Under the pieces are notes generated by a model. It did not search any database. It was not told the DNA's origin and saw only the letters and a program-made list of their open reading frames with translations. The translations under genes and the position numbers were made by a program. From Thalassolituus sp034111725 (GTDB taxonomy: Bacteria; Pseudomonadota; Gammaproteobacteria; Pseudomonadales; Oceanobacteraceae), in the NCBI RefSeq assembly GCF_034111725.1, contig NZ_JAWUWR010000063.1:1-64000 (forward strand): a stretch of DNA of 64,000 nt, written 5' to 3'. Shown piece by piece: positions 36,826 through 45,851 of this stretch. The first letter of the stretch is position 1, and the number at the start of each line of letters is the position of its first letter.

Positions 36826-37412
36826 AACCCATTTTTCGTAAGCGCGTATTTACGCTAGGTCAGTTCCTAAATATGCTATTCCAAGCGATTGTACGACTGC
36901 CTATTCTTGTGGCAGCTTTAATTAAACCAAAGACTTCTCGCCAGTTACGAGAACAGGTCATGCTAGCCTGTACATCGGTAAATGATTGTCGTTATTGCGC
37001 ATGGGCACACACGCACTTGGCGCTTAAAAATGGTGTCGATATTGAAGCAATGAATGCCTTACTAGCATCCTCAGACAACCCATTGGGCGGCGAACAAGAA
37101 GGAATCGCTATATTATTTGCACAGCATTTCGCGGAATTCAAAGGACGACCATCAGGCGATGCAGTAGCACGTTTGCAGTCCGTATACTCTAAGGCACAAG
37201 TAAAAGAAATATACGCTTATTTGTACGCTATTTACTTTGCCAATCTGAGCGGCAACACCTTTGACGCTTTACTGGCACGATTGCGCGGACAGAAAGTAGA
37301 AAACAGTTACATTTTCACTGAAGTTATTAGCTCTGCTTTAAGCTGGCCTATATTAGTATTTATTATGTGGCAATCAAAAAATGATCGTCGTATTGGTTTA
37401 GGCTCACTATAA
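36822..37412 (+). CDS. AhpD-like carboxymuconolactone-decarboxylase-fold protein
   Basis: A 196-residue protein of the AhpD/CMD-like fold. The redox Cys pair and His are visible in DCRYCAWAH (Cys56, Cys59, His63). Hydrophobic stretches at about 20-35 and 173-186 (ISSALSWPILVFIMW) suggest membrane association. AhpD-like proteins have peroxidase-linked disulfide chemistry. Linkage to the GMC enzyme suggests it handles peroxide or reducing equivalents, but that is inference. The start overlaps the GMC gene. Confidence 0.75.
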   Translation: MKPIFRKRVFTLGQFLNMLFQAIVRLPILVAALIKPKTSRQLREQVMLACTSVNDCRYCAWAHTHLALKNGVDIEAMNALLASSDNPLGGEQEGIAILFAQHFAEFKGRPSGDAVARLQSVYSKAQVKEIYAYLYAIYFANLSGNTFDALLARLRGQKVENSYIFTEVISSALSWPILVFIMWQSKNDRRIGLGSL

Positions 37413-37446
37413 GTATTTGAACAAAGCGGCTGTCGCAACTGCAGAT

Positions 37447-38406
37447 TTAAGCTCGCGTCCAATCAAAACTCAGGACTTCTGCAATTGAACTCGCCTGCTG
37501 TTGATGCATCAGTAGGCGATCCAATCCCATTGCTACACCAGCACAACTAGGCAAGCCCGAAGCCAAAGCTGCTAATAGGTTTTCATCTAGCGGGCGCTCT
37601 AAATTGAGCGTGCCGCGCTCCCGCTCTTGCTGAAAACGCTGGCGCTGCTCGGCAGGATCAGTGAGCTCAAAATAGCCATTGGCCAGCTCAGTACCATTGA
37701 AAAATAGCTCGAAGCGTTGCGCTACAGGAACACTATCAACATTCGTCGTTATCTGCGCCAAGGCCGCTTGGGATGCGGGAAAATGATTAATAAACACAAG
37801 CATATCAGAGGGTAAAGCAGGCTCAACCTGATGACTCATGATGATATCCAGCCAGCCATCTCGGCTAAGCCCTAAATCTTGGCCCGCCAAAGAAATACCG
37901 ATAGCAGCGAGTTCGCTATCAGTTGCCCTATGCACATCAATATCGACAAAGCGCCGTAGGGCTTCAGCATAACTCAGATGTAGCACTGGGAGCGTCGGCC
38001 AACGCATCTCTAACGCTTGCTGCACAATAGTAGCGACCTCAGCCATTAACTGCGAAAGACTCCAGCCAAGGCGATACCATTCCAGCATAGTAAATTCAGG
38101 ATTATGTCGCTGCCCTGCCTCTCCGGCACGGAACACTTTACAGATTTGATAAATATCGCCGCTGCCCGCACATAACAGGCGTTTCATCGCGTATTCTGGG
38201 GATGTATGTAGATACCGCCGAGTATCAGTATGAACAAGATCAATACTCATCACATCGATATTAGGATCTGACACAGGTGCCTGACCTAAAATCGGCGTAT
38301 CAACTTCTAAGACGCCTTGTTCGGCAAAATATCGACGAATCGTCTGGTAGAGTGACTGACGCGCTAACAGCGCTGTACGCGAAGCGGATGGCTGCCAGAG
38401 CGTCAT
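37447..38406 (-). CDS. epmA: EF-P--(R)-beta-lysine ligase EpmA
   Basis: A 319-residue class II lysyl-tRNA-synthetase-like enzyme without the anticodon domain. It attaches (R)-beta-lysine to Lys34 of EF-P. Motif 2 is FRAGEAGQRHNPEFTMLEWY, motif 3 is GVAMGLDRLLM. It lies 19 bases after efp on the same strand. It supports decoding of polyproline stretches together with EpmB. Confidence 0.96.
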   Translation of the reverse strand: MTLWQPSASRTALLARQSLYQTIRRYFAEQGVLEVDTPILGQAPVSDPNIDVMSIDLVHTDTRRYLHTSPEYAMKRLLCAGSGDIYQICKVFRAGEAGQRHNPEFTMLEWYRLGWSLSQLMAEVATIVQQALEMRWPTLPVLHLSYAEALRRFVDIDVHRATDSELAAIGISLAGQDLGLSRDGWLDIIMSHQVEPALPSDMLVFINHFPASQAALAQITTNVDSVPVAQRFELFFNGTELANGYFELTDPAEQRQRFQQERERGTLNLERPLDENLLAALASGLPSCAGVAMGLDRLLMHQQQASSIAEVLSFDWTRA

Positions 38407-38425
38407 CTTAATCGATATCCTGTAA

Positions 38426-38992
38426 TTAAGCGCGGCTCACGTATTCGCCGGAGCGAGTATCAATACGTAGCATTTCACCAATATTAATAAATAAGGGCAC
38501 CTTAACAACGGCACCGGTTGAAAGTGTCGCTGGCTTGTAGACACCTTGTACTGTATCGCCTTTAACACCTGGGTCGGTTTCTGTTACCTCTAGCTCAATA
38601 AAATTTGGTGGTGCCACGGTCAAAATCGCACCGTTGTATAAGACAACAACGTATTTTTCTTGTTCTTTCAACCACTTAATCGTATCACCTACGGCTTCAG
38701 CCGATGCGCCATGTTGCTCGAACGAACCATCCGTCGCCATAAAGTGCCAGAACTCGCCATCGTTATAGAGATATTCCATATCCAACTCGATAACATCTGC
38801 GCCTTCCAACGAATCACCCGACTTGAACGTCTTATCAAGGGTACGGCCAGTGCGCAAATTACGCAGCTTCACTCGATTGAAGGCCTGTCCCTTGCCTGGC
38901 TTCACATAATCGTTCTCGATAATCGAACAGGGCTCGTTGTCTAACATGACTTTAAGACCTGATTTGAATTCGTTGGTAGAATAATTTGCCAT
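38426..38992 (-). CDS. efp: Elongation factor P
   Basis: A 188-residue three-domain translation factor that rescues ribosomes at polyproline. The modified lysine is Lys34 in KPGKGQAF, matching the EpmA target position. The start at 38992 (MANYSTNEFK) is chosen over one 12 bases upstream because it gives the standard numbering. With epmA downstream and epmB divergent it forms a complete beta-lysylation set, apart from EpmC, which is not in the window. Confidence 0.97.
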   Translation of the reverse strand: MANYSTNEFKSGLKVMLDNEPCSIIENDYVKPGKGQAFNRVKLRNLRTGRTLDKTFKSGDSLEGADVIELDMEYLYNDGEFWHFMATDGSFEQHGASAEAVGDTIKWLKEQEKYVVVLYNGAILTVAPPNFIELEVTETDPGVKGDTVQGVYKPATLSTGAVVKVPLFINIGEMLRIDTRSGEYVSRA

Positions 38993-39031
38993 GTCGATAT
39001 CCAATCACTTTCTTTAGGAATATAAAATAAG

Positions 39032-40051
39032 GTGCGTATCATAACGCGAACTGACGCTTCAATCGAACCGAGGGACTGGCGCCAGATACTTTCCAGCTCA
39101 ATTCGGGACCTCAATGAACTGCTAGACCGCCTGAATCTGAGCCCTGAGGACCTGCCAGCACAGCAACGAGCGGCACTCGACTTCCCGATATTAGTGCCCG
39201 AGCCTTTTCTTCAACAAATGAAGCTTGGCGATCCCAATGATCCACTGCTGCTACAAGTGCTACCACGCGCAGCAGAAACTGAACTCGTTAATGGGTACAT
39301 CACCGACCCGCTGGCGGAAAAACACGCCAACGTGAATCGCGGCATCATTCACAAGTATCATGGCCGCGTGCTTCTTCTCGCAGCCTCTGGCTGTGCGGTC
39401 AACTGTCGTTATTGTTTTCGTCGCCACTTCGCCTACGAAGATAATCGTATTAGCCGCGAAGAATGGAAAGAAGCACTAGACTATGTGCGACAAAACAAAA
39501 GCATTACCGAAGTTATTTTAAGTGGCGGGGATCCGCTAATGCTACGAGATTCAGCGTTATTCGAATTAATTGTCGAAATAGAAAATATTCCTCACGTAAA
39601 ACGCCTGCGCATTCATTCTCGTCTACCAGTTGTTATCCCTCAGCGCTTAACGGCAGAATTGATAAGGCGTTTAGGTGATTCTCGATTAAGCACCTCAGTA
39701 GTAATGCATATCAATCACCCAAGTGAGCTGTCTGAATTACATCGCGATCGGTTCAAAGAATTACGACTTGCAGGCGTACTGATTCTCAATCAAGCCGTTT
39801 TACTACGAAATATTAACGATAAACTCATAGTTCTTTCTGATTTAAGTGAGCTACTGTTTGAATTTAATGTCGTACCTTATTACCTTCACTTGCTTGACCC
39901 AGTAAAAGGGGCGCACCATTTTGACGTTCCAGAGCATGAAGCTCAGCAGTTATATCGAGAACTGCTAGCACGACTGCCCGGATATTTGGTACCCAAGCTA
40001 GTCAGAGAGTTATCCGGAAAGGCCAACAAGTCACCAATATGTCCGCCATAA
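39032..40051 (+). CDS. epmB: EF-P beta-lysylation protein (lysine 2,3-aminomutase) EpmB
   Basis: A 339-residue radical SAM enzyme that converts (S)-alpha-lysine to (R)-beta-lysine for EF-P. The cluster cysteines are Cys121, Cys125 and Cys128 in CAVNCRYCFRR. PLP binding is expected near the C-terminal HLLDPVKGAHHF region, as in the family. GTG start at 39032 is divergent from efp. Confidence 0.94.
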   Translation: MRIITRTDASIEPRDWRQILSSSIRDLNELLDRLNLSPEDLPAQQRAALDFPILVPEPFLQQMKLGDPNDPLLLQVLPRAAETELVNGYITDPLAEKHANVNRGIIHKYHGRVLLLAASGCAVNCRYCFRRHFAYEDNRISREEWKEALDYVRQNKSITEVILSGGDPLMLRDSALFELIVEIENIPHVKRLRIHSRLPVVIPQRLTAELIRRLGDSRLSTSVVMHINHPSELSELHRDRFKELRLAGVLILNQAVLLRNINDKLIVLSDLSELLFEFNVVPYYLHLLDPVKGAHHFDVPEHEAQQLYRELLARLPGYLVPKLVRELSGKANKSPICPP

Positions 40052-40202
40052 CAGGCCAATATTGGGGGGTCGGTCACACCTTCTTTCTGTGCAATGTTCC
40101 ATTTACTGTAAATACGCGTTTAAATTGCGTTGCTGGGGTGGAAAAATCACGCCATCGGGTCTATACAGAACTATCAATAGTATTTTTTATTAGCAGGAAC
40201 GC

Positions 40203-42023
40203 ATGGAAAGCCCGAATACGCCGATAAAACTACATATACCGACAACAACTATCAGCCAACTGACATTTTGCTCAGCAACAGCTGACGGTGTATCTAAGTG
40301 GGCCAAAGAATTACCTATGGCCAATACAGGAGAAGCGTCACGTCGGTTGTATCTGGCCATACGCGAATTAAATCAATTCGACGTGGCTCCGGCACTCCGT
40401 TATCAAATTTTAGAAATAGTACGCCCGTACATATATTCAGTTTGTGAGTTACTTAATAAGCATTTTTTACAGTCTTCTATTTCGTTAAATGACAAGCAGT
40501 TGAAAATTGCGAATTTAAGTCAGGCACTGCAAGGCCACTTGGCAACTGGTTATAAAATGGTTGTAGCACATAGTCTTACCAGACTAGCGCCAACCGAAAA
40601 GCCGAATAAAGTTGTAACTCAGGCAATTCATCGCGCTATTACCGACACAAGCCAAACCATTCTTCGCGCATTTCAACTTTATTGTCAGCCCCCTGAACGA
40701 GCGTGGCTGGAGATAAATCAGCTGTATTTATTAGCTGAAATGCACAAGCTTGCGGATTACCGCATGGACAACCCAGAAACGCGCTTTTTATCAGAATCAT
40801 CCATTAAAGATGTATTCATGCGCGCTCACTTGCTCGGAACGGCAAAACCAAACAACTTGCGCCAGCAAGATCTCGCATTGCTCTATGATGCAAGCGAGTT
40901 GTGGGCTGAGCACGTTGATTTAACAGCAGCTGACGATGAAAGTGCTTTATTTATCATTAACTTACATCGTGATCGTCCAGGCCAGTACCGTCAGCATTTA
41001 CGCGATGCGCAAAAGCCGTCCTACCGCAGCTTAAACACGACACAACTGGTTCAAGCATTAAAATATTGGGCAGCCAACCCTAACGATAAACACACGATTA
41101 CTATCCCAGGGAAGCTCAGCGATACCTTGCTGTCCCATGCAATCCAGTCTTGGGGAATTCATTGGCAACGGTCTTTCCGTAGAGCGTCATCGCAAGGCAA
41201 CCTGAGGCTGTGTATAGGTTTGTCTGCACTGCATTACTTTACCGCTGGGCAGCGTGAGTTCGAACAACTGATCCTAACCATGAAACCAAGCGCTATGGAT
41301 GGTGATAGCGGGATCAACACTGTTGATACTGGCCGACCTGTGCAAGATGATGTTTGGGCTGATGCGTTTGATGCCGGCAGTGTACGCATGCCAGAAAATG
41401 CGGGAATGAGTTTAGATGCTATTGAATTTATCAATAAGCATAAAGGTGAACAAGCCAGTGTATCTGCACCAGTTCCCGGTAAGTATCACGCCCATGAAGT
41501 TGATTTGGTTAACACTAGCCCTGGCGGGTACTGCTTACATTGGCATGGTGATATTCCAGCCAGCATCCAAGCGGGTGAGCTTATCGGCATCCAAGAAAAC
41601 GGCGTAAGGCTATGGTCTGTTGGCATTATTCGTTGGATTCGTCACTTACGCGATCAAGGCACCCAGTTAGGTGTTGAACTACTGGCACCTAAAGCAGAGG
41701 TCGGTGTTGCACGCTTACTGCAAAAAACCGGCTCTAATGGCCCGCGTATGCGCGCTCTAGTATTACCCGAAATTAAAGCGATCGCCCAACCGGCAACACT
41801 GCTGTTGCCTCGAATTCCATTTCGCACAGGAAATAAAATCGAGTTATTGCACACCGAAATGAGCGGTCGTTTTCAACTGACCCGCCGCTTAGCTTCGACC
41901 AGTAGTTTTAGCCAATTTCAGTTCCGTTCAGTGGGTGTGGGAAAATCGGATACAGGTGATTTTGGTCAAGCGGGTTCAGAATTGATCGAGGACGATTTCG
42001 ACTCGATTTGGAATAAACTCTAA
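40203..42023 (+). CDS. fimW: PilZ-like c-di-GMP effector (FimW-type) upstream of fimX
   Basis: A 606-residue protein. Residues about 45-400 are a helical region without a named domain. A PilZ-like C-terminal part is recognisable by NTSPGG at 437-442 (the N-x-S-x-x-G motif) and QLGVELLAP. The RxxxR half of the PilZ motif is not seen. By position before fimX and serB it matches P. aeruginosa PA4958, the c-di-GMP effector FimW that promotes pilus-dependent surface attachment. The same role is inferred. GCAGGAA precedes the ATG. Confidence 0.65.
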   Translation: MESPNTPIKLHIPTTTISQLTFCSATADGVSKWAKELPMANTGEASRRLYLAIRELNQFDVAPALRYQILEIVRPYIYSVCELLNKHFLQSSISLNDKQLKIANLSQALQGHLATGYKMVVAHSLTRLAPTEKPNKVVTQAIHRAITDTSQTILRAFQLYCQPPERAWLEINQLYLLAEMHKLADYRMDNPETRFLSESSIKDVFMRAHLLGTAKPNNLRQQDLALLYDASELWAEHVDLTAADDESALFIINLHRDRPGQYRQHLRDAQKPSYRSLNTTQLVQALKYWAANPNDKHTITIPGKLSDTLLSHAIQSWGIHWQRSFRRASSQGNLRLCIGLSALHYFTAGQREFEQLILTMKPSAMDGDSGINTVDTGRPVQDDVWADAFDAGSVRMPENAGMSLDAIEFINKHKGEQASVSAPVPGKYHAHEVDLVNTSPGGYCLHWHGDIPASIQAGELIGIQENGVRLWSVGIIRWIRHLRDQGTQLGVELLAPKAEVGVARLLQKTGSNGPRMRALVLPEIKAIAQPATLLLPRIPFRTGNKIELLHTEMSGRFQLTRRLASTSSFSQFQFRSVGVGKSDTGDFGQAGSELIEDDFDSIWNKL

Positions 42024-42030
42024 TAAATAG

Positions 42031-42051
42031 CCTCTCATTGGAGAGGTTTTG
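42031..42051 (+). terminator. Terminator-like hairpin after the FimW-type gene
   Basis: CCTCTC-ATTG-GAGAGG followed by TTTTG, 8 bases after the stop codon. It is a short but clear rho-independent structure. Confidence 0.65.
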
Positions 42052-42148
42052 TAATTCTAATTTGCCTACTGACCATTTTTGTCAATTTCAGACATTTTAT
42101 TTTTCTGGTCGAGCTCTATAATTGGCGTTTTAGAATTCTGAGGTTTTC

Positions 42149-44254
42149 ATGGCACTAAGTCGCGACACACTGCATTTGTTGCTACTAACCAACACGCAAA
42201 ATGATGCTGAAAGTTTGGTTAGTTTGATCCGCAACAGCGGCAGTGCCACCCGTGCTCAAAGCATTACCTCTCTCGCTGATTTTGCTGGAATGATTCAGGA
42301 AAAAAACTGGGATATCGTTGTCGCAGAGCCAAGTGCTTGCGGTATCACCTATGAAGAATTATTGACCCAGATTCAGCGCCTGAACAAAGATCTACCGCTC
42401 ATTTTGATTCCTCGTGATGCCGATCCGATGCAATTAGAAACAGCCTTACAACGCGGTGCAGCGGCGGTCGTGCCGTTTGAAGAAAGTAATATCATCATGC
42501 TATCGATTCAACGCGAGCTTAATAATTTGATGTGTCGTCGCGACTTACGCATCCTTCAGGTGCGCTTACGCGAAACAGAAAAACGCTGCAGAAACCTGCT
42601 CGAAAGTTCGAAAGATGCCATCGCCTATGTGTACGACGGCATGCATGTCTACGCTAACACAGCCTATCTAGAGTTATTTGGCTATGACTCTGTCGAAGAG
42701 CTGGAAGGCATGCCCATTATGGACATGGTTGCAGGCAATGAACAAAAGACCTTCAAAAGCTTCTTAAAAAGTTATCAGACCGATCCGCTAAACAACAGCG
42801 AGCTACACACTACTGGTATTGACCCTAACGGGCTAGAGTTCCCTATGGGAATGACATTCAGTGCGGCAATGTATGCCGACGAAATGTGCACTCAGGTCCT
42901 TATTCAACAAGAAGAAAAACACGAAGTACTCGAAGCGGAAATTGATGAGCTGCGCATCCGCGACATAATGACAGGTCTATATAATAAGCCTCATTTTGCC
43001 GATAGATTAGCCTCAGTAATCGACCGCGCCGTCATGCTCAATGAAAGCAGTGCTCTGCTTTACATTAATGTCGACGGCTTTGGACGAGTGAAGCGTGATA
43101 TTGGTATTCAACATTCTGATGATGTCGTATGCGCGGTTGCTAACTGCTTAAAGGAATATATGACCGACGATGATGTCGTCGCTCGCATTGGAGAGGACGT
43201 ATTCGGTTGGTTAACGCCCATATCAAATCCAGAAGCTGCGCAAAAACTGTCGCAGGAACTATGTCACGCCATTGCAGAACGGCTAATCGAAGTCGACAAC
43301 CGAACAGTCCAAGTCACCACCAGCATCGGTATCACACTGATTAACAGCAATAGCCCTAGTCCTGAAGACGCCCTGCAACAAGCACACGTTGCGGCGGATG
43401 CCGTGCGCCAGCAAGCAGGACACGAACACGGCAATGGGGTTAGCTTGTTCATGTTACGTGAAGATGTGACCCCAGCCGGACCTCCACAGTTAGAGCAACA
43501 GTTAGCTTCGGCTCTAAAAGCAAACCACCTGCGCTTATTGTTCCAGCCACTGATTAGCTTACGTGGTGAAGACCTTGAGCACTATGAAGCTTTGCTGCGC
43601 TTACCGACTAATTCCGGTGAGGATATTTCAGCAGGCGAGTTCCTCAACACACCACACATCAGTGATGAACTAAAACGTAAAATCGACCGTTGGGTCATTA
43701 TTCACACCACAAAATTACTCTCCGAGCATCATCGCAAAGGGCATAAAACCCGAGTATTTATCAATATATCCGCAGCATCATTGCGTGATGATACTTTGGC
43801 TAACTGGATAGTCGTGGCGATGAAAGCCGCAGGTTTGGCTTCTGGATCCGTCATATTCCAATTCAATGAGGATGATGCTGGCCAGCACTTAGCCCAAGCG
43901 AAACGCTTCGCTTACGGCGTACGTCGCCACGGCATGCTGACTGCGATTAGTCGCTTTGGTTGCGCTTTAGTACCAATGCAAACTCTTGAGCATATCGACG
44001 TTGATTATGTAAAAGTCGATGGTTCCTTCACTCAAGAGTTAGCGCAAAATTCAGGCGCACAAAAACAACTTAAAGCACTGCTAGCGGACATTCACTCTGC
44101 CGGAAAGATCAGCATTGTGCCGCTCGTCGAAAGCGCAGCATCAGTTTCATCCATCTGGCAGATGGGTGTGCATTTCATTCAGGGATTCTACGTACAAGGT
44201 CCGCAAGCAGGGATGACGTACGACTTCAGTGATGAGGCTTCAACAGCCGAATAG
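42149..44254 (+). CDS. fimX: FimX-like REC-PAS-GGDEF-EAL c-di-GMP receptor
   Basis: A 701-residue protein with a REC-like domain (about 1-125), PAS (about 150-255), GGDEF (about 275-420) and EAL (about 450-690). The GGDEF motif reads GEDVF (348-352), so cyclase activity is unlikely. The EAL domain keeps EALL (480) but replaces the metal-binding DDFG with SRFG near 601-604, so phosphodiesterase activity is doubtful. It fits the FimX pattern: a non-catalytic c-di-GMP receptor that controls type IV pili. Synteny with fimW and serB supports this. Confidence 0.88.
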   Translation: MALSRDTLHLLLLTNTQNDAESLVSLIRNSGSATRAQSITSLADFAGMIQEKNWDIVVAEPSACGITYEELLTQIQRLNKDLPLILIPRDADPMQLETALQRGAAAVVPFEESNIIMLSIQRELNNLMCRRDLRILQVRLRETEKRCRNLLESSKDAIAYVYDGMHVYANTAYLELFGYDSVEELEGMPIMDMVAGNEQKTFKSFLKSYQTDPLNNSELHTTGIDPNGLEFPMGMTFSAAMYADEMCTQVLIQQEEKHEVLEAEIDELRIRDIMTGLYNKPHFADRLASVIDRAVMLNESSALLYINVDGFGRVKRDIGIQHSDDVVCAVANCLKEYMTDDDVVARIGEDVFGWLTPISNPEAAQKLSQELCHAIAERLIEVDNRTVQVTTSIGITLINSNSPSPEDALQQAHVAADAVRQQAGHEHGNGVSLFMLREDVTPAGPPQLEQQLASALKANHLRLLFQPLISLRGEDLEHYEALLRLPTNSGEDISAGEFLNTPHISDELKRKIDRWVIIHTTKLLSEHHRKGHKTRVFINISAASLRDDTLANWIVVAMKAAGLASGSVIFQFNEDDAGQHLAQAKRFAYGVRRHGMLTAISRFGCALVPMQTLEHIDVDYVKVDGSFTQELAQNSGAQKQLKALLADIHSAGKISIVPLVESAASVSSIWQMGVHFIQGFYVQGPQAGMTYDFSDEASTAE

Positions 44255-44259
44255 AGAAT

Positions 44260-44295
44260 AATGACTAAGCCTCTGACTACAGAAGCTTAGTCATT
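44260..44295. terminator. Hairpin between convergent fimX and serB
   Basis: AATGACTAAGC and GCTTAGTCATT form an 11-bp perfect stem between two convergent genes. The T-run is weak. It probably terminates or protects both transcripts. Confidence 0.55.
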
Positions 44296-44301
44296 GAGTG
44301 A

Positions 44302-45510
44302 TCAATTAATATCGCGGTCGTGATAACCCAACAGGTATAAAATCCCGTCTAGGCCCAAGGTAGAAATTGCATGTTTAGCATTTTCACGTACAAGAGGCTT
44401 AGCACGGAATGCAATACCCAAACCGGCAATACTAAGCATTGGCAAATCATTAGCACCATCACCAACGGCAATCGTCTGCTCTAAGCGGATTCCTTCACGT
44501 TCGGCCAGCTCGCGCAGTAGCTCAGCTTTGCGCTGACCGTCGACAACGCGTCCAGTGACTCGCCCAGTGACAACATTACCTTCCATTTCCAGCTCGTTGG
44601 CAAAGACGTAATCAATACCTAATTTTTGCTGTAAATAGTGGCCAAAATAGTTGAATCCGCCCGATAAAATCGCAGTTTTATAACCTAAGGCTTTTAAGTT
44701 ACTGATCAAACGCTCAGCACCTTCGGTCACCGGTAAACGCTCAGCAATACCTTGCAAAACGTCGCCACTCAAACCTTTCAGCAATGCAACACGCTGCTGA
44801 AAGCTCTCGGTGAAATCTAACTCGCCTTGCATCGCCCGTTCAGTGATCGCCGCTACTTGCTCACCAACACCCGCGGCATGTGCTAATTCGTCGATCACCT
44901 CGGTTTCGATCAGCGTTGAGTCCATGTCGAAACACACCAAACGGCGGGTACGACGATAAACATCATCTTCTTGGAAGGCGATATCAACACCAAGGTCATT
45001 GGCAACTTCTAGAAATTGCGCGCGCATGGCTTTCTGATCTGCGACACCACGCACTGAGAACTCAACGCATGCCCGAGTCGTTTCAGAACGCTTATCTAAT
45101 GGAACACGCCCAGACAAACGATTGATTTGATCAATGTTTAAACCATGTTCAGCAACAATTGCGGTAATACGCGAAATGGCTTCAGCTTCGATAGCACGGG
45201 CGAGCAAGGTAATAATATGACGCGCCTTACCTTGGCCAGATACCCATTGATCGTAACTTTCGGGGGTTACTGGTGCAAAGCTAACGTCTAACCCTAGCTC
45301 GTGCACCTTAAACAATACATCCTTCAACACCGGTGCTGATTCAGCCCGGGAAGGGATGGCGGCCAAAATACCGAGCGACAAGGTGTCGTGGATTTCGGCC
45401 TGACCAATATCGAGAATCGTTACATCATACTGCGCCAATATGGCACTGATGCTTGAGGTTAACCCGGGCTTATCGGCCCCAGTCACACGGATTAGAACCA
45501 ATTCCGTCAC
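44302..45510 (-). CDS. serB: Phosphoserine phosphatase
   Basis: A 402-residue enzyme with tandem ACT domains (about 1-180) and a C-terminal HAD phosphatase. The nucleophile Asp is in CFDMDSTLIE, with the Lys/Asp motifs later (AVGDGANDLPML). It makes serine from phosphoserine. The GTG at 45510 (MTELVLIRVTG) is chosen because AGGTGA lies 6-7 bases upstream and it fits the family N-terminus. The TTG at 45528 is less likely. Confidence 0.95.
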   Translation of the reverse strand: MTELVLIRVTGADKPGLTSSISAILAQYDVTILDIGQAEIHDTLSLGILAAIPSRAESAPVLKDVLFKVHELGLDVSFAPVTPESYDQWVSGQGKARHIITLLARAIEAEAISRITAIVAEHGLNIDQINRLSGRVPLDKRSETTRACVEFSVRGVADQKAMRAQFLEVANDLGVDIAFQEDDVYRRTRRLVCFDMDSTLIETEVIDELAHAAGVGEQVAAITERAMQGELDFTESFQQRVALLKGLSGDVLQGIAERLPVTEGAERLISNLKALGYKTAILSGGFNYFGHYLQQKLGIDYVFANELEMEGNVVTGRVTGRVVDGQRKAELLRELAEREGIRLEQTIAVGDGANDLPMLSIAGLGIAFRAKPLVRENAKHAISTLGLDGILYLLGYHDRDIN

Positions 45511-45544
45511 GGACTTCACCTGTATCAATCTCGATTGTTAACTA

Positions 45545-45715
45545 TTACAGCTTGTTGGCATCTGCTTTTGCAGCGGCCACTACGGCACGCAAATCTTCGA
45601 TCAGCTCTACTGTCTCATGCACAGACAGAGCACGTACACGATCAAGGCTCATCAGGAACAGGCCTTTTTCCAGTTGCTGAAGTTTATCTTGAAGAGACTG
45701 CTTCACATCACTCAT
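45545..45715 (-). CDS. Small conserved-type protein upstream of serB
   Basis: A 56-residue ORF (MSDVKQSLQDKLQQLEKG...) with GGGGAA 8 bases before the ATG. It is helix-rich, with a coiled-coil-like start and HETVELIEDLRAVVAAAKA. It lies 34 bases upstream of serB on the same strand. I do not recognise its family. Good ribosome site, plausible codons and operon spacing support a real gene. Confidence 0.65.
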   Translation of the reverse strand: MSDVKQSLQDKLQQLEKGLFLMSLDRVRALSVHETVELIEDLRAVVAAAKADANKL

Positions 45716-45803
45716 GGTGTTTCCCCATACAAATTAACCGTTTATATCGTGTAACACCGCTCAAGTTTGCCCGTTGGGCGCTGGCGTTACTGCAGGCGGC
45801 GCA

Positions 45804-45809
45804 TATAAT
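45804..45809 (+). promoter_or_regulatory. -10 element candidate upstream of the cyclase-like gene
   Basis: A perfect TATAAT lies at 45804-45809. It would place the transcript start near 45816, which is after the first possible TTG start at 45774 and argues for the ATG at 45852. The -35 region is weak. Confidence 0.35.
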
Positions 45810-45851
45810 ACCATTAAAGTTATGGAAATCTTCGATTCTTTAGGTCGTATC

